Shown here one piece after another: positions 58,928 through 64,000 of a stretch of 64,000 nt of DNA. Source of the DNA: Candidatus Eremiobacterota bacterium (GTDB taxonomy: Bacteria; Vulcanimicrobiota; Vulcanimicrobiia; Vulcanimicrobiales; Vulcanimicrobiaceae); assembly GCA_019235885.1 (NCBI GenBank), contig JAFAKB010000056.1, forward strand, positions 1 through 64,000, in the 5' to 3' direction. The notes beneath the pieces are model-generated. The model ran no database searches. It saw nothing but the letters and a program-made list of their open reading frames with translations, and was not told where the DNA came from. The translations under genes and the position numbers were made by a program. The stretch's first letter is position 1; every line of letters begins with the position of its first letter.

Positions 58928-59346
58928 CAGCGCAGATCCTTGATCCCCAGGATGCCGTCGTTGTCGAGCTGCTCTCGAACGCCGGCGGAGTTGACGTTGA
59001 CGCCCGCCGGAACGACCAAGTAGATCGCCTCGGCGAGCTTCTGGATGCGGCCGTCGATCGTGTAGGCGACGCCCGAGGTGAAGTCGACGACGCGCTGCAG
59101 CAGATTGCGGTCCGCGCCCTGCACGTTGACGATCACCACTTGGCGCGCGCGCAGCGCGTCGGCGATCTCGGTGACGTCGCCGAACGAGCGCGGCGCGAAC
59201 ACCGCGACCGAGCCGCCGGCGCGCCGCGCGCCCTCGCCGATCGGGACGACGTTGCGCTTCGCGCCGACCTCGTCGGGCGCGTAGAGATCGTCCTCTTCCT
59301 CGTCGTGGATCGCGAACCACGAACCGATCCGGGCGAACATGCTCAT
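58927..59346 (-). CDS. sepF: Cell division protein SepF
   Basis: 139 residues: membrane-binding amphipathic start (MSMFARIGSWFAIHDEEED), an acidic linker and the SepF core, GGSVAVFAPRSFGDVTEIADALRARQVVIVNVQGADRNLLQRVVDFTSGVAYTIDGRIQKLAEAIYLVVPAGVNV. It polymerises and anchors FtsZ to the membrane. The ATG at 59346 overlaps the yggS stop (ATGA); the longer frame to 59436 is antisense shadow of nothing recognisable. Confidence 0.95.
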   Translation of the reverse strand: MSMFARIGSWFAIHDEEEDDLYAPDEVGAKRNVVPIGEGARRAGGSVAVFAPRSFGDVTEIADALRARQVVIVNVQGADRNLLQRVVDFTSGVAYTIDGRIQKLAEAIYLVVPAGVNVNSAGVREQLDNDGILGIKDLR

Positions 59347-60023
59347 GCCAGGCTCCTTTCCTTCGCGGGCCGCGCCCCGAAGATCGCCGTGCCCAGGCGC
59401 ACCATCGTCGAGCCGTGGCGCACCGCGCGTTCCCAATCACCGGACATTCCCATCGAGAGCGTCGACCCGCCGACTCGCTCGAACGTTCGCCGCGCGGTCT
59501 CGAACGCGGCGTCGACGTCGCCCTCGAGCGGCCCGATCGCCATGACGCCCTCGACCGCCAGCCCTTCGTCGCGCAGGCGCGCGGCAAGGGCCGGCGCCTC
59601 GTGCGGCGCGGCTCCGAATCGTTCGGCCGGCGAGACGTTCACTTGCACGAGAACGCGCAGGCGGCGTCCGGCGTCGCGCGCCGCCTTGGCGAGCGCGAGC
59701 CCGGCCTCGACGCGGTCGACGCTCTGCACGAGGTCGAACAGCTCGACGATCGCCTTCGCCTTGTTCGTCTGCACGTGGCCGACGAAGTGCTTCGTGCAGC
59801 GCGGCAGGCCGGCGTACTTCCCGCGCGCTTCCTGGACGTAGTTCTCGCCGACGTCGCTCAGCCCGGCGGCGAGCGCCGCCAGAACCGCCTCGCGCGGCTG
59901 CGCTTTGGTCACCGCGAGGATCGCGACCGAACCGCGCTCGCGGCCCGCGGCGAGGGCGGCTTCGTCGACGCGCTCGCGCAGCGCCGCCACGCGCTCGGCA
60001 ACCGTCCCGGTGGCGAGGAACAT
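59343..60023 (-). CDS. YggS-family PLP homeostasis protein
   Basis: 226 residues of the alanine-racemase-fold N-terminal domain family: VAILAVTKAQPREAVLAALAAGLSDVGENYVQEARGKY with the PLP lysine in VTK, HFVGHVQTNKAK, LVQVNVSPAERFG and LSMGMSGDWERAVRHGSTMVRLGTAIFG. It binds PLP and buffers its concentration; no racemase activity is expected. First gene upstream of sepF-divIVA, an arrangement common in Gram-positive-type genomes. Confidence 0.93.
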   Translation of the reverse strand: MFLATGTVAERVAALRERVDEAALAAGRERGSVAILAVTKAQPREAVLAALAAGLSDVGENYVQEARGKYAGLPRCTKHFVGHVQTNKAKAIVELFDLVQSVDRVEAGLALAKAARDAGRRLRVLVQVNVSPAERFGAAPHEAPALAARLRDEGLAVEGVMAIGPLEGDVDAAFETARRTFERVGGSTLSMGMSGDWERAVRHGSTMVRLGTAIFGARPAKERSLA

Positions 60024-60080
60024 GGAACGGCCTCTTCGCCGCGCGGCGACGGAACCCCGCGCACCGCGAGCCGACGGCGT

Positions 60081-60911
60081 TTACGCCGGCGTGTCGGCCG
60101 TGCGCGCCTCGGTCCGGACGCCGCGCCGGTACGACCACCAAATGAGGAAGATGCCGACGAAGATCTGCACGATCGCGACGAACTGCCCGCCGTCGAGGTG
60201 GAAGACGGTGAAGCCCGGCTCGCGCCAGATCTCGGCGATCGAGCGCGTGATCCCGTAGATGGTGAACCACGTCCACGCGACGACGCCGTCGGGGGGGCGC
60301 ATCCGGTAGACCAGCAAGATGATCGGAAGCGTCAGCAGGTCGAGGATCGCTTCGAAAATCTGCGAGGGGTAGCGGTAGTTGTCGCTGTACGCCGGAAACA
60401 GGATGCAGTACGGCCGGTCGGGATTGCACACTTTCCCCGGCAGCTCGTCGTTGATGAAGTTGACGAGGCGGGTGGTGAAGATGCCGATCGAGAGCAACGG
60501 CACGATCTCGTCGCCGAGCACCCCGAAGCTCAGCCCCGGGTGCTTGCGCAGGAACAGCGCGATCGCGACGATGACGCCGATCAGCGCGCCGTGGAACGCC
60601 ATCCCGCCTTCCCAGATCGCGATGAACTTCAGCGGGTGCGCGAGGTAGTCGCCCAGGTTGTTGTGCGTGAAGAGGTCGGCGATCACGAAGCCGGTGCGCC
60701 CGCCGATCAGCACGCCGACCAGCGCGTAGACCAGAAAATCCTGGATCTGGTCGGTGGTCAGCCCGAGCCGGCGGCGGCCCGCCCGCCGGTTCATCCACAA
60801 GAACACGCAGATGAAGCCGAACAGGTACGAGAGCCCGTACCAGTGGATGCTGATCGGCCCCAGATGGACCGCGATCGGGTCGATGTGCGGATATTCGAAC
60901 CAATGGGTCAC
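60081..60911 (-). CDS. lgt: Phosphatidylglycerol:prolipoprotein diacylglyceryl transferase
   Basis: Adds diacylglycerol to the lipobox cysteine of prelipoproteins. 276 residues, about seven membrane helices: IHWYGLSYLFGFICVFLWMNRRAG, GVLIGGRTGFVIADLFTH, IWEGGMAFHGALIGV, the family signature TTRLVNFINDELPGKV, and IYGITRSIAEIWREP near the C-terminus. Needed for the lipoproteins at 38.0 and 52.9 kb. Minus-strand first gene of the lgt-yggS-sepF-divIVA group, 57-base gap to yggS. Confidence 0.96.
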   Translation of the reverse strand: MTHWFEYPHIDPIAVHLGPISIHWYGLSYLFGFICVFLWMNRRAGRRRLGLTTDQIQDFLVYALVGVLIGGRTGFVIADLFTHNNLGDYLAHPLKFIAIWEGGMAFHGALIGVIVAIALFLRKHPGLSFGVLGDEIVPLLSIGIFTTRLVNFINDELPGKVCNPDRPYCILFPAYSDNYRYPSQIFEAILDLLTLPIILLVYRMRPPDGVVAWTWFTIYGITRSIAEIWREPGFTVFHLDGGQFVAIVQIFVGIFLIWWSYRRGVRTEARTADTPA

Positions 60912-61054
60912 CCGCCGTGGTTACGGCGCGCGGCCCGCGCAACCTACGCGCCGGTTGGAAGAGCCGCGGCAGGAGGCTCCTGCGGGACGAAACGCGCCAC
61001 CGCGGCGTACTCCGGTCGGGTCTAGGGGCCCGTCGACCGACTCACTGGAGCATC

Positions 61055-61777
61055 GTGCACAACGTCAACATCCTCACCGCCTTCCTCGCCGGGCTCGTCT
61101 CGTTCGTCTCGCCGTGCGTCCTGCCGCTGATCCCGGCGTACCTTTCGTTCCTGACCGGCTCGAGCTTGGAGGAGCTGAAGGCGCAGTCGGACGCGGCGAG
61201 CCGCGCGCGGGTGATGCTGCACGCGCTGGCGTTCGTCGCCGGGTTCACCGTGGTGTTCATGCTGATCGGGCTCTCCGCGAGCGCGGTCGGCTCGGCGTTC
61301 GTGAACTACAAGGACTGGATCGCGCGGGTCGGCGGCGTCATCGTGATCGTCCTCGGGCTGAACATGATCGGCGTCTTCAAGATCCCGATGCTGATGATGG
61401 ACAAACGGCTGCAGGTGCGCAGCGCGAACCGCTCGGTGCTGGCCTCATTCCTGGTCGGGATCGGCTTCGCGGCGGGCTGGTCGCCGTGCGTCGGCCCGAT
61501 CCTCGCCGGGATCATCCTGCTCGCCTCGCAGGAACAGTACGCCTCGGCGACGTTCCTGCTCTTCGTCTACTCGATGGGGCTCGCGGTGCCGTTCCTGATC
61601 ACCGCCGCGGCGATTACGCAGTCACTCGGCGCGCTGAACCGCGTGAAGCGCTACCTCGGCGCGATCGAGATCGGTGCGGGCGCGTTCCTGGTCGCGACCG
61701 GTCTGGTGCTGATCACCGGCAGCTTCGGGCGCGTGGCGGGCTTCTTCTACCAGTACGTCAAGCCGCCGAGCCTGTGA
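61055..61777 (+). CDS. ccdA: CcdA-type cytochrome c biogenesis / thiol-disulfide membrane protein
   Basis: 240 residues, six membrane helices with the two conserved Cys-Pro-type motifs LVSFVSPCVLPLIPAYLSF and AAGWSPCVGPILAGIIL, which relay electrons to periplasmic thiol oxidoreductases. GTG at 61055 has GGAG five bases upstream and gives the family N-terminus (HNVNILTAFLAGL); the longer frame to 60917 is unsupported. It lies two bases before the lspA fusion gene. Confidence 0.92.
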   Translation: MHNVNILTAFLAGLVSFVSPCVLPLIPAYLSFLTGSSLEELKAQSDAASRARVMLHALAFVAGFTVVFMLIGLSASAVGSAFVNYKDWIARVGGVIVIVLGLNMIGVFKIPMLMMDKRLQVRSANRSVLASFLVGIGFAAGWSPCVGPILAGIILLASQEQYASATFLLFVYSMGLAVPFLITAAAITQSLGALNRVKRYLGAIEIGAGAFLVATGLVLITGSFGRVAGFFYQYVKPPSL

Positions 61778-61778
61778 G

Positions 61779-62624
61779 ATGTCCTCGATACCGAGCCCGG
61801 GCGATGAGATCTACGTCGACACGTCGCTCTATCTCTCGCACGGCGTCGACGACGTCCGCGGCGGGCGGGCGACCGTCGTCCGCGTGGAGACGGAGACGCT
61901 CGGCGGCCGGCCCGTGCCCTTCGTCGCCGTCGCCGAGCACCCCGGGTCGCTGTACAATTGGGAGCATCTCGCCGAAAAGCAAACGGAGCTGGCCGCACGG
62001 TTCGGCGAAGCACGCGCGCGGCCCGATCCCGACATGCGACCGCAGTTCAACGACGACATGATGACCGAACAAGAACGCGAAGCAACCTACGAACAGATCC
62101 CTCCGAGAGCCGGCTCGGCGCCGGCGAGCGCACGCGCAACGGCTCCGCTGGTGCTCGTAGCGCTCGTCGCGATCATCGTTTTTGCGCTCGACCGCTGGAC
62201 GAAGTCGATCGTCCTGCAGTCGTTCCTGCCCGGCGAAAGCCGGCTAGTCGTCCCGCGCTTGCTGTGGTGGACGTACGTGCAGAACACGCACGGCGCGTTC
62301 GGGCTCTTCGGCAACTCACCGCTGATGCTGATCGTGCTGGCGCTGCTCGTGCTCGGCGTGTTCAGCTACGCCTTCCGCGACCAGATCCTCGTGCGGCACC
62401 GCGGCCCGGCCGACCGGCAGACGCAGCTGGTCCGCGTCGCGTTCGGGATGATCGTGGGCGGAGCGCTCGGCAACATCGTCGACCGCTTCCAGCACCAGTG
62501 GGTCGTCGACTTCATCGACTTCAAGCCGATCTGGGGCAACGTGTTCAACGTGGCCGACGCCTCGATCACCGTCGGCGTCGCGCTGCTGGTGATGGCCTCG
62601 CTGCGCCGCGAGAAGCCCGCCTGA
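61779..62624 (+). CDS. lspA: Lipoprotein signal peptidase (LspA) with extra N-terminal cytosolic domain
   Basis: 281 residues in one frame. Residues 120-280 are LspA: VAIIVFALDRWTKSIVL, LLWWTYVQNTHGAFGLF, GNIVDRFQHQWVVDFIDF and VFNVADASITVGVALLV, with the two catalytic aspartates in the GNxxDR and FNxAD motifs. Residues 1-95 form a separate domain, SPGDEIYVDTSLYLSHGVDDVRGGRATVVRVETE, VAEHPGSLYNWEHLAEKQ and FGEARARPDPDMR, similar to a small stand-alone cytosolic family found in other phyla whose function is not known. A possible internal start at the ATG in MMTEQERE (62059 region) would give a normal-length LspA. Follows ccdA by one base. Confidence 0.9.
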   Translation: MSSIPSPGDEIYVDTSLYLSHGVDDVRGGRATVVRVETETLGGRPVPFVAVAEHPGSLYNWEHLAEKQTELAARFGEARARPDPDMRPQFNDDMMTEQEREATYEQIPPRAGSAPASARATAPLVLVALVAIIVFALDRWTKSIVLQSFLPGESRLVVPRLLWWTYVQNTHGAFGLFGNSPLMLIVLALLVLGVFSYAFRDQILVRHRGPADRQTQLVRVAFGMIVGGALGNIVDRFQHQWVVDFIDFKPIWGNVFNVADASITVGVALLVMASLRREKPA

Positions 62625-62631
62625 CGCACAT

Positions 62632-62656
62632 CGTCGACGGCCCGCTTCCGCCGACG
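62632..62656 (+). terminator. Hairpin after lspA
   Basis: CGTCGACGG pairs with CCGCCGACG except for one A-C mismatch, seven bases in the loop, eight bases after the stop codon. No T-run follows. It coincides with the point where G+C content falls and lies just before the converging 62664 gene. Confidence 0.45.
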
Positions 62657-62663
62657 ACGGATG

Positions 62664-64000
62664 CTATGTACGAAGTGATGCTTTAATTGCATCTTCGAAT
62701 TCATCGACGTCGAGTGCTGGCCGTATCACTTTCAGAGGTAACACAAGATCACTCAGGAGCTGCGTGGTTCTGTACACTATGTCAGGATCAAAGCTCAGAA
62801 TTCCAAGGGGAACTGGATAAGATTCCGTACTGCCGGTCGCGGGCACGTGCACCAGAACAGCAGCGACACGATCGGGAATCAGGAACACCTCAAGAGATTC
62901 GAGTCGCAGAACACGCGCCTGCGACATAGCGATGGAGTCAAACGCCTTATCGAGATGGCGTGGAGGCCGCTCGTGCGTTATCCCTACCGAGTTAACCCGG
63001 CGCAACGACTCTGTGCTGCTCACGGACTCTCGGACAGCATCGAGGCTCAGTGGAAGCCGCCGAGTCGCGCCCCATGAGGGCACTCCAGGAGGATGCCAGA
63101 AGAACAGTGGCGCAAGCGATTTCTCAGATCGTTGTACTGCATAATCAATCGATCGCTTAAGTCGCCCACCGTTGCGATCCGTAAAAAGCGTGCCGACTAA
63201 CAGTATTGTGGGTCGATCCGCCCGTAAATCTCCAGCGCGTCGGATAGCTTCACGATAGAAACTGCCACGGCGAAACGCGCCATCTTTATAATAATCTGCC
63301 AACGCGTCCGGCGCTACACGCGCCAATTCTTGGAAAGCCACGTCGTCGTAACTCCCCGACGTAATTCTGCATGCTTTGAGGAAGGCGGCAGCACTCTCGA
63401 CTACGTCCGTTCGATCATCGAGATCGTAACGGGTCCATTTCTCTGAGAGATCCGGTTCAACAATGCCCGGCAGACTGGCTTTAGCTCGAACTCGCACAGG
63501 CACTGGAGTCGCGTATCGATTTAGTGCGGTCACCGAGTCAACGGAATATAGCGATTGCTTCAACGGTGCATTCGTGGCTCGTCGCACAAGCGAGTCGAAG
63601 TGCCGGCGGAACGCCATTCGTACTGCGTGAGATGCATTGGCTACTCTGTCCGGCGAAGACGGAAGCTCTGGTAATGCCGCATCAAAAGGTGACAAACTTG
63701 AATATTCCGTCGGTGCCAATGCAATGAGGTCGAACCCATGTCGCTCGCTCCTACGTTCCACTTCGTAAATCTCTGGAGTATCGGATCCCGGCTTAAATAG
63801 CTCGCGCCCAGCTAAAGTAAGCCACAAGCTTCCTTCTCGACGCTCCAGGTAACCGAGCGCCTCGAGATCGCTAACAACGAAGGCGATTTCTGAGTCAGAA
63901 AAACCAAAATACGCGGCCGCTTCGCCCTCAGGAATTCCTTCAACACTGTGTACTAGCCGCATGAGAAATTCCGACGTCAACGAAACCTTGCCGAGGTCAG
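62664..64000 (-). CDS. Unrecognised winged-helix protein, runs off the right edge (low-GC DNA)
   Basis: At least 445 residues, open to the last base (the TTG at 63980 is only one possible start, and the frame before it reads DLGKVS). The N-terminal ~70 residues look like a winged helix: TSEFLMRLVHSVEGIPEGEAAAYFGFSDSEIAFVVSDLEALGYLERREG, LWLTLAGRELFKPG. A mixed alpha/beta central part follows (PTILLVGTLFTDRNGG, HPPGVPSWGA) and a C-terminal region (ILSFDPDIVYRTTQLLSDLVLPLKVI). I do not recognise the family. G+C is about 50% here against about 68% elsewhere. Possible accessory or mobile-island gene; not a normal envelope or metabolic gene. Confidence 0.6.
   Translation of the reverse strand, partial: DLGKVSLTSEFLMRLVHSVEGIPEGEAAAYFGFSDSEIAFVVSDLEALGYLERREGSLWLTLAGRELFKPGSDTPEIYEVERRSERHGFDLIALAPTEYSSLSPFDAALPELPSSPDRVANASHAVRMAFRRHFDSLVRRATNAPLKQSLYSVDSVTALNRYATPVPVRVRAKASLPGIVEPDLSEKWTRYDLDDRTDVVESAAAFLKACRITSGSYDDVAFQELARVAPDALADYYKDGAFRRGSFYREAIRRAGDLRADRPTILLVGTLFTDRNGGRLKRSIDYAVQRSEKSLAPLFFWHPPGVPSWGATRRLPLSLDAVRESVSSTESLRRVNSVGITHERPPRHLDKAFDSIAMSQARVLRLESLEVFLIPDRVAAVLVHVPATGSTESYPVPLGILSFDPDIVYRTTQLLSDLVLPLKVIRPALDVDEFEDAIKASLRT

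Noticed and set aside
1-64000. tRNA, rRNA, CRISPR or insertion sequence
   Set aside because: No T-loop/acceptor pair in the few gaps, no direct-repeat array, no transposase or terminal inverted repeats were seen.

Overview
The window is about 68-70% G+C, almost entirely coding, and packed with ATGA/GTGA start-stop overlaps. It combines genes usual in monoderm-type Terrabacteria (whiA, sepF, divIVA, an S4 RqcP-like gene, CIRCE control of a heat-shock gene, a class II punA) with genes of a cell that has an outer membrane and LPS (heptose epimerase hldD, two LptD-like outer-membrane proteins, O-antigen ligase, MurJ/Wzx-type flippase). That mix and base composition fit a deep-branching diderm such as Candidatus Eremiobacterota (WPS-2). 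This assignment is an inference; no rRNA is present to settle it. I found no tRNA, rRNA, CRISPR array or insertion sequence.

Layout. 1-11.6 kb: a surface polysaccharide region. A UDP-glucuronate decarboxylase (+) faces a long minus-strand operon deoB - sugar-phosphate transferase - flippase - membrane protein - O-antigen ligase - three-domain glycosyltransferase - ugd. 11.7-18.9 kb (+): a tandemly duplicated pair of [LptD-like outer-membrane protein + CBM20-like secreted protein], followed by an MFS transporter fused to an acyltransferase-like domain. 18.9-24.8 kb: three proteins that end in the same small beta domain, around a GtrB-type glycosyltransferase, hldD and a pyrimidine nucleoside phosphorylase. 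24.8-29 kb: hsp20 with a clear promoter and CIRCE operator, then mfd. 29-32.4 kb: a signalling-like minus-strand group of LuxR-type regulator, 34-residue peptide, 122-residue unknown and HD-GYP phosphodiesterase, with a probably leaderless Cys-rich microprotein opposite.

32.7-37.9 kb: EmrA/EmrB-type efflux pair, a CPA1 antiporter and a DUF1003 protein. 38-43 kb: a parvulin lipoprotein foldase, MazG, a 3-aminobutyryl-CoA ammonia-lyase homologue, a MetE C-terminal-type methyltransferase, a VOC protein and an AraC regulator. 43.1-52.9 kb: one uninterrupted plus-strand run hicB-like - S4 - whiA - gap - [frameshifted S9-peptidase remnant] - S9 peptidase - NRDE - pgk - tpiA - gpmI - punA, i.e. lower glycolysis with inserted genes. 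52.9-55 kb: a secreted PHB-depolymerase-like lipoprotein and an SDR. 55-57.6 kb (-): a miniature flagellar rod operon (flgF-like, flgG-like, a tiny FlgJ-like rod-binding ORF, a FliA/WhiG sigma factor, an unknown). 57.7-62.6 kb: an NADP/F420-type reductase, lgt-yggS-sepF-divIVA (-), and ccdA plus an lspA carrying an extra N-terminal domain (+).

At about 62.65 kb G+C falls to around 50% and an unrecognised winged-helix protein runs off the right edge, which looks like the start of acquired DNA. Other structure: a two-copy intergenic double-hairpin repeat with a compensatory base-pair change (24.8 and 35.7 kb), and intrinsic-terminator-like hairpins behind several genes. No complete, obviously new defence or biosynthetic system was demonstrated. 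The strongest candidates for something undescribed are the duplicated OMP/CBM20 cassette, the shared beta domain family, the LuxR-peptide-HD-GYP group and the right-edge low-GC gene.
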